Under the pieces are notes generated by a model that was given only the letters and a program-made list of their open reading frames with translations, ran no database searches and was not told the DNA's origin. A program made the position numbers and the translations under genes. Below, piece by piece: positions 1 to 6,825 of a stretch of 8,846 nt of DNA (position 1 is its first letter; every line of letters starts with the position of its first letter). The stretch is from Bifidobacteriaceae bacterium (GTDB taxonomy: Bacteria > Actinomycetota > Actinomycetes > Actinomycetales > WQXJ01). The stretch lies in contig JAIRNM010000226.1 of assembly GCA_031258055.1 (NCBI GenBank), positions 1 to 8,846 of the forward strand. Direction: 5' to 3'.

Positions 1-423
1 ATCGGCGTGTCAAACGACCCAGCCAACCAAGCGCGCGGCCTCAAGCTGCTGGAGAGCGCCGGTGTGATCAAGCTCAAGGACACCGGCGGCGCCGATCCGA
101 CGATCTCCGATCTGGCCGATGATTCGCCCAACCAGGTCGAACTGACTCAGATTGAGCCAAAACTGCTGGCCGTCAACTTGCCGGACTTCGACTTCGCTGT
201 GATCAACGGCAACTACGCGATTGACGGCGGACTGGACCCGGCAACTGATTCGCTGGTCCTCGAATCGGGTGACGGCAACCCGTATGCCAACTTCTTGGTC
301 ACCACAACTGATCGCAAAGCGGACGCGGCCCTGGTCAAACTGAACGACCTGCTTCACAGCCCCGAAGTCAAGAAGTTCATTGAGGATACCTGGCCAGACG
401 GTTCGGTCATCGCCGCCTTCTGA
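1..423 (+). CDS. metQ: MetQ/NlpA-family methionine ABC transporter substrate-binding lipoprotein, C-terminal part
   Basis: This is the 3' end of a gene that begins left of the window. The frame is open from base 1, and the GTG at 7 is an internal valine, not a start. About 140 residues remain of a protein that is usually around 270-300 residues long. Recognition rests on the family segments: a start resembling the conserved 'IPNDPxNxxRAL' stretch (here IGVSNDPANQARGL), 'LLESAGVIKL' just after it, and an NGNYA segment at about 205-219 that belongs to the ligand pocket in this family. MetQ proteins are membrane-anchored lipoproteins that bind methionine outside the cell and pass it to the MetN ATPase and MetI permease; neither of these is visible here. 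The signal peptide and lipobox would lie off the left edge. A related NlpA paralogue with another amino acid ligand cannot be excluded. Confidence 0.9.
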   Translation: MGVSNDPANQARGLKLLESAGVIKLKDTGGADPTISDLADDSPNQVELTQIEPKLLAVNLPDFDFAVINGNYAIDGGLDPATDSLVLESGDGNPYANFLVTTTDRKADAALVKLNDLLHSPEVKKFIEDTWPDGSVIAAF

Positions 424-426
424 GTT

Positions 427-485
427 GCGGGCGGCCTTGGCTTCAGCCGGGGACGGCTCCGCTTTTGGGCTTCTCGCCTGCCCGC
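427..485 (+). terminator. Weak candidate terminator hairpin after metQ
   Basis: A 5-bp stem (AGCCG at 445-449 with CGGCT at 454-458) closes a GGGA tetraloop and is followed, after CCGC, by a TTTT run at 463-466. An outer 6-bp stem (GCGGGC at 427-432 with GCCCGC at 480-485) could enclose it. It starts just after the metQ stop, which fits a transcription end. The inner stem is short, the T run is only four bases, and GC-rich DNA forms such stems easily, so this is tentative. The rest of the gap to 622 shows no gene and no convincing -35/-10 pair. The best match is a TGG-GATGAT extended -10-like string at 565-573 without a -35. Confidence 0.3.
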
Positions 486-613
486 CAGTTGAGTTGGGGG
501 TGTAGGGCGCAGGGCGATGGCCGGGGCTGTCCCCACCGCTGGGTCGGCACGGGCCGCGCCGGTGTGGGATGATGGAGGTCGAATCTTTCGCCCCCAACCA
601 ACCGGCATTCGAT

Positions 614-617
614 GGAG
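614..617 (+). promoter_or_regulatory. Ribosome-binding site (GGAG) that fixes the GTG start at 623
   Basis: GGAG lies five bases before the GTG at 623. The frame can be opened at the ATG codons at 569 or 572, but that would put about 17 hydrophilic residues in front of the signal peptide. Starting at 623 gives a normal short, positively charged lipoprotein signal (VRLVAK followed by a hydrophobic run and LAGC). Confidence 0.65.
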
Positions 618-622
618 TTCAA

Positions 623-1984
623 GTGCGATTAGTTGCCAAGCTTGCCGCCGCGGGCATCGCGGCCAGTCTTTTCCTGGCCGGATGCTCCGGCGACCCCGAT
701 GATTCCAGCGCCTCACCCTCGCCTTTGGCTGAGGTCGGGGTGTCCGTGGACGCAAAGGATCTGCCCACGTTGACAGGTGCTTACGGCGAAGCCCCGACTA
801 TCGCCTACCCGCTGCGGCCGGGCCAGTCCTCGCCCTCACCCACCCCGAGCGAAGAGACACCGGCCGAAGGAGAGGTTTCACTCGAAGAAGAAACCGCCGG
901 CACCGAAGAGATTCCGGTGCCGGATGAGACCGCGGCGGAGGAGACAACGGCCGAGGCGACAACGGCCGAGGCGACAACGGCCGAGGGGGAAGAAGCGAAC
1001 CCCGCTGAAGGGGAGACCCCAGCTGACGGCGACACTGACTCTCCCGCCCCCAGTCCTAGCCCGGAGTCCCCTTACGTCAAGCCGCCGAGTTCTCTCCAGG
1101 CCCAAGTTCTTGAGGGCATGGAAGGCACGGGCGAGCCGGTCAAAGCCGATAACTTGGTGTCCATCAACCTGGCAATCTGGGAATGGGGCGAAACCGAGAC
1201 GGTTGCCAGTTACTCCGCCTACATGCCGACCAACACCTTCGCTTCCGCCAATCCCTTTGTCTTCGCTGTTCGCGCCGATGACGCCTACCGAGTAGGCCTG
1301 GCCAGGGTGATCGTCGGGCACAAGGTTGGATCTAGGGTGATGGGCGTGATCCCGCCCTCGGAAGGGAGCTTGGCCCAATACCTCGGAGTCGATGAGGGCT
1401 CGACCCTGGTGGTCGCCATCGACATCTTGGAGCAGTTCGACAAGAACCTGGAAGCACAAGCGGACGCCAAACCGACTGACGCGAAAGTCGGGCCGAAAAT
1501 CAACGGTGCTCTCGGTGGCCCCGCCACCGTCACCATCCCAGCCGATGTCCCCGCACCAGAGGAGATTTCCACCACCGTGATCGCCACTGGCACCGGCGCC
1601 GAGGTCAAGGACGGCGATCAAATCTTGGTCCATTTCTCGTCCACCGACTGGGCTGGTACCAATGACACCGACACTTGGAAGTCGGAACGCGGCCCCACAC
1701 CGGTCACTATCACCGCCGATCCTTATGGCGACGGCTCGGTTCTCAGCGCCTTCTCGCAGTTAGTCGGCAAGACTGTCGGTTCGCGCTTGTTGATCCTCAC
1801 GCCCGGCAAGGAAAGCGCTTATTTGGCAGAGGCGATCGTCGTCGACATCGTCGCCTTGGTTCAGCCCAATGACCTGGGCGAAGACTCCGACGGAGCCGAA
1901 GGCACCGAGGATGGCGACGCAGCGGACGGCGAGGAACCAACCGACCCGCCGAGCCCCGAAGAGAGTACCCAGACCGACGAATAG
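623..1984 (+). CDS. Lipoprotein with two degenerate FKBP-type peptidyl-prolyl isomerase-like domains
   Basis: The protein has 453 residues, exported and probably lipid-anchored. A signal peptide ends in the lipobox LAGC, with Cys21 as the lipidated residue. Two FKBP-like units follow, each opening with a 'G-x-x-G-x-x-P-T-V/I' strand as in two-domain actinobacterial FKBPs. Unit 1 spans about residues 42-272 and contains VGSRVMGVIPP and TLVVAIDIL. Unit 2 spans about 288-413 and contains VKDGDQILVHF and VGKTVGSRLLIL. FKBPs catalyse proline cis-trans isomerisation and assist folding of exported proteins. Here the usual FDSS motif reads ASYS in unit 1 and TWKS in unit 2, and the core Trp and the YG motif are not evident, so activity is doubtful. 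An acidic Glu/Thr/Ala/Pro-rich insert (about residues 68-152) splits unit 1 between its first strand and the rest. Residues 415-453 form a second acidic tail. The antiporter gene follows after 49 bases, so the two may be co-transcribed. Confidence 0.8.
   Translation: MRLVAKLAAAGIAASLFLAGCSGDPDDSSASPSPLAEVGVSVDAKDLPTLTGAYGEAPTIAYPLRPGQSSPSPTPSEETPAEGEVSLEEETAGTEEIPVPDETAAEETTAEATTAEATTAEGEEANPAEGETPADGDTDSPAPSPSPESPYVKPPSSLQAQVLEGMEGTGEPVKADNLVSINLAIWEWGETETVASYSAYMPTNTFASANPFVFAVRADDAYRVGLARVIVGHKVGSRVMGVIPPSEGSLAQYLGVDEGSTLVVAIDILEQFDKNLEAQADAKPTDAKVGPKINGALGGPATVTIPADVPAPEEISTTVIATGTGAEVKDGDQILVHFSSTDWAGTNDTDTWKSERGPTPVTITADPYGDGSVLSAFSQLVGKTVGSRLLILTPGKESAYLAEAIVVDIVALVQPNDLGEDSDGAEGTEDGDAADGEEPTDPPSPEESTQTDE
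943..987 (+). repeat. Three tandem 15-bp copies in the acidic linker of the FKBP-like lipoprotein
   Basis: The unit GACAACGGCCGAGGC occurs at 943-957 and 958-972 and, with its last base changed to G, at 973-987. It is in frame and encodes repeats of the pentapeptide TTAEA (TTAEG in the last copy). The two identical copies suggest recent slippage, so copy number may vary between strains. The repeat lies in a disordered acidic insert, where length change would be tolerated. Confidence 0.9.
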
Positions 1985-2033
1985 ACCCGGAGCGCCCCGC
2001 GCCCGGCCCCAGACTTGAGAAAGGCCGCCCGCG

Positions 2034-3779
2034 ATGAACGAGTTCACCGTCGTTACGGTGCTCCTCGGTGCTGTCCTGGTGGCGGCTTTCGCCCGGCGCG
2101 TCGGCTGGAACTCACCGTTGGTGGTGCTGGCTGTCGGGTTGGTCGCGTCTTTCCTGCCCGGGCTGGGCCAGGTGGAGGTGCCGAGCGAGCTGATACTCGG
2201 CATCGTCCTGCCGCCGCTGCTCTACTCCGCCGCCCTGTCCAGCTCCTACCAAGACTTCCGCGCCGCCATCCAGCCGATCGTGCGCCTCGGCGTGGGCTTG
2301 GTGATAGTCACCACCGCCGTCGTGGGGTTGACCGCCTACTTGCTGGACCCGCGCCTGTCGCTGCCGGCAGCGGTGCTTTTGGGAGCGGTCGTGGCCCCGC
2401 CCGATGCCGTCGCCGCCAGCGCCGTGGGCCGTCGCCTTGGCCTACCGCGCCAGGTGATGACGCTGCTGGGTGGCGAGTCGCTGATCAACGACGCTACTTC
2501 GCTGACGCTGTACCGACTGGCCCTGGCAGCTGTCTACACCACCGGGGCCTCCCTCGCTCAGGGCTTGGTGGTGTTCGCGTTGGCGGTGCTGGTCGGGGTG
2601 TCGGTCGGGATCGGCCTGGCTTACCTGGCGCAGATCGCGCGCTCTGGGCTGCGCGACCCGACCGTGGACACCGTGATTGGACTGATGCTGCCGTTCGTGT
2701 CCTACTGGATCGCCGAGGAATACCAGGGCTCCGGCGTGCTGGCGGTGGTCGCGGCCGGTTTCTTCATTGGCCAGGCGGCGCCGCGTACCACTGTGGCGAC
2801 ACGCCTGCACGAGGAACCAATTTGGGCTTCGGTCGACCTGATGTTGGAATCCTTCACCTTTGCTTTGATCGGCTTGCAACTGCGTTGGGTCATCTGGGAC
2901 GTGCACCGGTCGGACCAGTCGCTGAAATCGGCCGTCTTCTTGTCCCTGGTCGTGTTGGGTGTGACGCTGGGCGTGCGCCCGGTCTACATCTACGCCACCG
3001 AACTGGCGGCCCAGGCGAAATGGTTCCGACGGCGCCGGGCTATGCCCTACAAGCCGCTGACTTGGCGGGAACTGCTGGTGACCTCTTGGGCGGGAATGCG
3101 TGGGGTGGTCACTTTGGCCGCCGCCACCGCCATTCCCTTGCGGGTGGATGGCGCGCCTTTCGCGGAACGCGCCACCGTCCAGTTGGCCGCTTATACGGTG
3201 GCGATCGGCACGCTGTTGATCCAAGGGCTGTCGCTGCCGACCATCATTAGAGCGTTGAAGATCTCCAGCGACAATGAGCGCGAAGAAGATGACGCCTCTG
3301 AGGCCCGTGTCCGTCTGCTCGCCACTCGGGCCGCGTCGGGCGTGGTGCGCGGCCAAGTTGACGCCTGGTCCGCGGTGATGGGACGGGGCGAAGCGGAAAA
3401 GATCGCCACCTGGGCAACGCAGGGGCTGTTGGCGCGCGAGACGGCAGCCGCCACCTTGATGCACCCCGACGCCGCCCTGACCGATGCCGACCTGCTCACT
3501 TTGACCGGCACCGCCCCGCCCTCAGTGATCGCCGAAGCGCGCGAGGTCCTGGACGCGGGCGGCCCTAAGGCTCCAGACCGTGAAGAAATGCGTCAGCGCG
3601 CCGCCCGCTTGACCTCCCGCATCGCTGAACTACGCACTCAAATGGTGCGCGCCCAGCGGTCCGTTGTGGTCGCGGAACGCAACGCCGGGCGCCTCAACGA
3701 AACCGTTATGCGCCGCATCATGCGCGAACTCGACCTCGAAGAAGAAGCCATGGAAGCCAGCTGGGCCCACCGCCTCTGA
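2034..3779 (+). CDS. CPA1-family Na+(K+)/H+ antiporter with a cytosolic C-terminal extension
   Basis: The protein has 581 residues. The ATG at 2034 is preceded by GAGAAAGG at 2017-2024. About a dozen hydrophobic segments fill residues 1-410. CPA1 motifs are clear: PPLLYSAAL (60-68), APPDAVAAS (121-129, ion-site Asp124), GGESLIND (146-153, the Asn152-Asp153 pair of electroneutral exchangers) and SWAGMRGVVTLA (351-362, conserved Arg356). The family exchanges cytoplasmic Na+ or K+ for external protons across the plasma membrane, which serves pH and salt homeostasis. Which ion is used cannot be read from the sequence. Residues 411-581 form a hydrophilic, charge-rich, mostly helical tail whose last 60 residues look coiled-coil-prone. 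Such tails are usually regulatory. The upstream lipoprotein gene ends 49 bases earlier with no clear terminator, so shared transcription is plausible. No truncation or frameshift is apparent. Confidence 0.92.
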   Translation: MNEFTVVTVLLGAVLVAAFARRVGWNSPLVVLAVGLVASFLPGLGQVEVPSELILGIVLPPLLYSAALSSSYQDFRAAIQPIVRLGVGLVIVTTAVVGLTAYLLDPRLSLPAAVLLGAVVAPPDAVAASAVGRRLGLPRQVMTLLGGESLINDATSLTLYRLALAAVYTTGASLAQGLVVFALAVLVGVSVGIGLAYLAQIARSGLRDPTVDTVIGLMLPFVSYWIAEEYQGSGVLAVVAAGFFIGQAAPRTTVATRLHEEPIWASVDLMLESFTFALIGLQLRWVIWDVHRSDQSLKSAVFLSLVVLGVTLGVRPVYIYATELAAQAKWFRRRRAMPYKPLTWRELLVTSWAGMRGVVTLAAATAIPLRVDGAPFAERATVQLAAYTVAIGTLLIQGLSLPTIIRALKISSDNEREEDDASEARVRLLATRAASGVVRGQVDAWSAVMGRGEAEKIATWATQGLLARETAAATLMHPDAALTDADLLTLTGTAPPSVIAEAREVLDAGGPKAPDREEMRQRAARLTSRIAELRTQMVRAQRSVVVAERNAGRLNETVMRRIMRELDLEEEAMEASWAHRL

Positions 3780-3831
3780 GCCCATAGCGGACAGTGATGG
3801 AAAGACCGTGGCGGCGGACCAAGGCACAGGC

Positions 3832-3840
3832 TGGTAGGAT
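3832..3840 (+). promoter_or_regulatory. Extended -10 promoter candidate for the vWA-SGNH gene
   Basis: TGG-TAGGAT is an extended -10 element whose hexamer matches the TAnnnT pattern frequent in actinobacteria. The -35 position (about 3812-3817, CGGCGG) does not resemble TTGACA. Transcription would begin near 3847 and leave a leader of about 70 bases before the ATG at 3916. The position, right after the antiporter gene and ahead of a gene with a good ribosome-binding site, supports it. Evidence is by pattern only. Confidence 0.4.
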
Positions 3841-3843
3841 CGG

Positions 3844-3912
3844 GCGCGACATCGGCTTCTCGTCGTGGAGTCGCGTGCCTGTTGCCCCCGTAAAGCCCTC
3901 CTAAAGGAAGCC
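3844..3912 (+). promoter_or_regulatory. Possible structured mRNA leader pairing with the ribosome-binding site
   Basis: GCGCGAC at 3844-3850 can pair with GTCGCGT at 3870-3876 (six Watson-Crick pairs and one G-T), leaving a 19-base loop. Within that loop, GGCTTCT at 3854-3860 is complementary to GGAAGCC at 3906-3912, which overlaps the ribosome-binding site. The two helices together would form an H-type pseudoknot that could limit translation of the downstream gene. Short complementary words arise by chance in a region this size, so this is a hypothesis. Confidence 0.25.
3903..3910 (+). promoter_or_regulatory. Ribosome-binding site (AAAGGAAG) that fixes the ATG start at 3916
   Basis: The AAAGGAAG string sits five bases before the ATG at 3916. 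An in-frame GTG at 3865 would add 17 residues, including two cysteines, in front of the signal peptide and has no comparable site. The ATG at 3916 gives a conventional signal peptide starting MNGKRTMIAAG. Confidence 0.75.
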
Positions 3913-3915
3913 CCC

Positions 3916-6786
3916 ATGAATGGCAAGAGAACAATGATCGCGGCAGGTGTCGCCGTTTTGGCGTTAGGCGCGCCGCTGACGCCCCGACCGCTGTATGACC
4001 GCGCTTCGGCTGATGAGGCGCCGGTGATTGAGCGTTATTGGCCCTTGGAAGACCGTTCTGTTGACCCAGGTGATGTGGAGTTCAAAGGTTCGGTGCGCCT
4101 CAGTGATGTAGACGAACGGGCAATCAGCGTTGTGTTCCTGGTTGACGTGTCGGGTTCGACTTACTCGCCGCGTGGCCTGGACTGCAATGGCGACAGTGTT
4201 ACGGATTCTCGTGATGACTACAACCTTGACGGAAGTGTTGGAGATGTGTTGGATTGTGAGATTTCGGCCATCGCATCTTTGAATGCTGAGTTCCGGGGAT
4301 TTGAGAATATGGGTTCGCGTATCCAGGTGGCGATTGTGGCGTTCGGGATGGGGGCGGGGGCCGCGTCGATGACCCGCGAGGGAGACAAGTTCGTCAACCC
4401 TGGCCATTATGAGGTTGACCCTAATGCTGACGACGGCAGCCTGGAACTCACGCCGGCCTTCAACACTGTTGCGTCGTCGTTGAAGCGAGGCGTGATTGGG
4501 GACTATCAGTACTATTACATAGGTGATGGTGACACGAACTTCAACCTGGCCGTCACTGTCGGTCTGGACCTTGTCGAAGGTGCTGAGGGGAGCAGTTTCC
4601 TGCTTATGTTGTCTGACGGGCAGGCGAGCGTGTCGGCCACCACCCTAGCGGCGCTTGAGGGGGCATCGGATAAGACGAAGGTGAGGACTTTCGCTGTCGG
4701 TAGTGGATCATCTTGCGGTAGCTCGTTGGGAAGTATCGCGGCTACCAGTGGGGAACAGTGCGTCACGGTGCGTGATCCGGTTCAGTTGACCAGCGGGATT
4801 GGTTCGACTAAGCCCAGTTACATTGACCGGGTGGAGGTGACATATCAGGGCGACACGTATCGGGCGACTGTGGACGCCATTGGGAACTGGGCGGCTACCG
4901 TGCCTGGTGTGACGGTCGGTGAGCATACGGCGACGGTGAGTGTCGTGTACACCGACGGACAGCCGCCGAGCCGGGTGCACTGGGCGTTCACAGTCAAACC
5001 GAGGACCTTCGAGCATGTCGCTTTGGGTGATTCGTACGCAGCTGGTGAGGGAAACCCGCCTTACATAGACCAAAAGAAGTGTACTTACAGGCGAGGGTGG
5101 GGACCATTCGGGTGGCTTGAGGAGGATATCTGTATGGAGTCTAAGAGCGATATTGATTTTATGTGCCACCGATCAGCGAACAGTTGGCCGAAGCTGGTCT
5201 ATGACGACGAGTATATGCGGTACCTGGCGAATGAGGCGACGTGGGACGGTGCCGCTGGGGAGTTCAGTTTCCGGGCTTGTTCAGGGGCGACAATCGGCAA
5301 CTTCGACATTGTCAAACAGGCGAAACAGTGGACTCGGGGTTCGAGGCATGGCCCCCTTATCCACAACGAACTGCAGCTTGACGCTTTGAATCCCGACGTA
5401 GACTTGGTGACTCTATCGCTCGGCGGGAACGACGCGGGGTTCGCGCCTATCCTCGGAAATTGCTCAGTTTTCGACTGTATGAGTAGAGGGTTTGACGCCA
5501 CGAACATCGCGTTGAAAGACTGGATGAAGATTCGTTTGGCGCTGATGAACAACGAACTCGACGGTGTTTACTCGGCGATCCGTGACCGGGTTGGCCAGGC
5601 TACGCCAGTAGTGGTCGCGACCTATCCGCAACTATTCGACGGTGCGGGAAGGAATCCGCTTGACTGCGGACCGGTTAACAACTACTTCAGCACGGACGAG
5701 CGTAGCTGGGTCAACGGATTGTCTGACACGTTCGCCGGGATTGTCTGGGCGCAGGCGCCGAAGTCAGATTTCCTCGTAGCAGATACTCGATGGTTCTTCT
5801 CAGGACGGGGAGTTTGTTCGTCCGACCCCGCCGTCAACGGAGTGATGCTCGGACGTGACGATGAAGACTTCAATGACGCGGGTATTGCGGGCATGGTGGG
5901 AACAGAGTCGGGGAGCTTCCATCCGAACGCGAAGGGGATTGAGTTATATGCCCAAACTGTTTATTCGGCTTTGCGCAGTTTTCGTTCCGGCTCGGGCAGC
6001 TATGAGGGCGTGAGTTCCGTTAGGGTATCTGAGATCCCAGAGGACAGCGGAGAGATTGACAGCGGCGGTGATTGGTTCGCTGGTGTGGTTGATGACCCAG
6101 AAGCGGTTTTGGCTGAGTATTCGTCGGAAGTGGTTGAGGGCGTGCGGGCTACAACGTTTGTCGAGTTGTACGCCGATCACCGGGTGACTGATGCTTTCGA
6201 TGGCGTTAAGTGCGGGGCAGTCGTAGCCAATGAAGTGGTTCCGCTTTCCGTTAACGGTTTTGCGGCTGGCTCAACCGTGGCGGTGACTGTCACGGCGGCG
6301 ACCGGCGCCGATTCACCTCAAGAGATCACCCAGGTTGGCGGTCTAGCTGATTCGACTGGGGTGTTGCTTCACGATCTGGTGCTGCCGGAAGAGATTGGCG
6401 CTAACTATGTACTAGTTGAGGTCAAAGGCGTGAACGATCAGGGCGGCTACGCTTACGGTAACACGCTCCTTGAGGCGACAACTGATGCTAATTGTGCCCA
6501 ACAGGCGCAGGACGCTGGTGCGCTAAGGGACAGCGGGAACCTCGACTCGGCTGATGGCCACGTGGGCAGTGACGCGGCGACCAGGTTGCCCGACGTTGTC
6601 GCAGCCGATGGGAAGCCCGCTGCCGCAGGATCCGACCCCGGGGCCCTAGAACGTACCGGCGCATCGATCCTCCCGGTCGCTACCTGGGGAGCCATGCTGG
6701 TTGTCGGGGGTTTCGTTCTTTGCCTCCGCCACACCCGTGGCCGTCTGTCCAGAAGGGCGGGTCAGCATGTCCGCCCGGTGCTTTGA
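3916..6786 (+). CDS. Secreted, surface-anchored vWA / Ig-like / SGNH-esterase multidomain protein
   Basis: The protein has 956 residues. A signal peptide is likely cleaved after RASA near residue 32. Domain order: (a) vWA, about 69-300, with a complete metal-binding MIDAS site: DVSGS (Asp77, Ser79, Ser81), Thr207 in GDTN and Asp234 in LSDG. An insert at 89-115, rich in Asp/Asn and bracketed by Cys90 and Cys114, resembles calcium-binding loops. (b) Ig-like, about 302-362. (c) SGNH/GDSL hydrolase, about 365-690: GDSY with nucleophile Ser373, ACSGA with Gly457, GGND with Asn505, and SFHPN with His669. (d) Ig-like, bracketed by Cys766 and Cys860. (e) LERTG (911-915), a hydrophobic segment (918-937) and an Arg-rich tail, resembling a sortase signal or a simple membrane anchor. 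vWA domains bind protein ligands through a metal ion, and SGNH enzymes cleave esters on lipids or glycans. The real substrate and partner are unknown. Even Cys counts in each folded domain fit extracellular disulfides. Confidence 0.88.
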   Translation: MNGKRTMIAAGVAVLALGAPLTPRPLYDRASADEAPVIERYWPLEDRSVDPGDVEFKGSVRLSDVDERAISVVFLVDVSGSTYSPRGLDCNGDSVTDSRDDYNLDGSVGDVLDCEISAIASLNAEFRGFENMGSRIQVAIVAFGMGAGAASMTREGDKFVNPGHYEVDPNADDGSLELTPAFNTVASSLKRGVIGDYQYYYIGDGDTNFNLAVTVGLDLVEGAEGSSFLLMLSDGQASVSATTLAALEGASDKTKVRTFAVGSGSSCGSSLGSIAATSGEQCVTVRDPVQLTSGIGSTKPSYIDRVEVTYQGDTYRATVDAIGNWAATVPGVTVGEHTATVSVVYTDGQPPSRVHWAFTVKPRTFEHVALGDSYAAGEGNPPYIDQKKCTYRRGWGPFGWLEEDICMESKSDIDFMCHRSANSWPKLVYDDEYMRYLANEATWDGAAGEFSFRACSGATIGNFDIVKQAKQWTRGSRHGPLIHNELQLDALNPDVDLVTLSLGGNDAGFAPILGNCSVFDCMSRGFDATNIALKDWMKIRLALMNNELDGVYSAIRDRVGQATPVVVATYPQLFDGAGRNPLDCGPVNNYFSTDERSWVNGLSDTFAGIVWAQAPKSDFLVADTRWFFSGRGVCSSDPAVNGVMLGRDDEDFNDAGIAGMVGTESGSFHPNAKGIELYAQTVYSALRSFRSGSGSYEGVSSVRVSEIPEDSGEIDSGGDWFAGVVDDPEAVLAEYSSEVVEGVRATTFVELYADHRVTDAFDGVKCGAVVANEVVPLSVNGFAAGSTVAVTVTAATGADSPQEITQVGGLADSTGVLLHDLVLPEEIGANYVLVEVKGVNDQGGYAYGNTLLEATTDANCAQQAQDAGALRDSGNLDSADGHVGSDAATRLPDVVAADGKPAAAGSDPGALERTGASILPVATWGAMLVVGGFVLCLRHTRGRLSRRAGQHVRPVL

Positions 6787-6811
6787 CCAGGCTAGTCAGT
6801 CTTGGTAAACC
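6783..6811 (+). promoter_or_regulatory. Weak promoter candidate for the downstream membrane protein gene
   Basis: TTGACC at 6783-6788 is one base off the -35 consensus and overlaps the stop codon of the preceding gene. Seventeen bases later lies TAAACC (6806-6811), preceded by TGG at 6803-6805 as in an extended -10. The hexamer lacks the final T, which weakens the call. Transcription would start near 6818, giving a leader of under ten bases. That fits the lack of a recognisable ribosome-binding site before the ATG at 6826. Read-through from the upstream gene is the alternative. Confidence 0.3.
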
Positions 6812-6825
6812 GGCGGTAGCTCACA

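Noticed and set aside
10..597. 195-codon minus-strand open frame over metQ and the following gap
   Set aside because: It lies antisense to a recognised MetQ sequence, has no family motifs, and is rich in Arg/Pro/Gly as expected of a shadow frame in GC-rich DNA.
878..1633. 251-codon minus-strand open frame across the FKBP-like lipoprotein gene
   Set aside because: The plus strand has a lipobox, ribosome-binding site and FKBP framework; the antisense translation has low-complexity repeats mirroring the linker and no domain.
2015..3250. 411-codon plus-strand open frame overlapping the antiporter gene
   Set aside because: It is in another frame of a gene with clear CPA1 motifs; its translation is Gly/Arg-rich and has no hydrophobic segment pattern of its own.
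2442..3464. 340-codon minus-strand open frame over the antiporter gene
   Set aside because: The translation is rich in His/Gln/Arg without motifs, typical of an antisense shadow of a membrane protein gene.
3762..3784. Hairpin TGGGC/GCCCA at the end of the antiporter gene as a terminator
   Set aside because: The stem is only 5 bp, has a 13-base loop and no following T run, and mostly lies inside the coding sequence.
3865..3915. Upstream GTG start for the vWA-SGNH gene
   Set aside because: It would place 17 residues with two Cys ahead of the signal peptide and ignore the strong ribosome-binding site before 3916.
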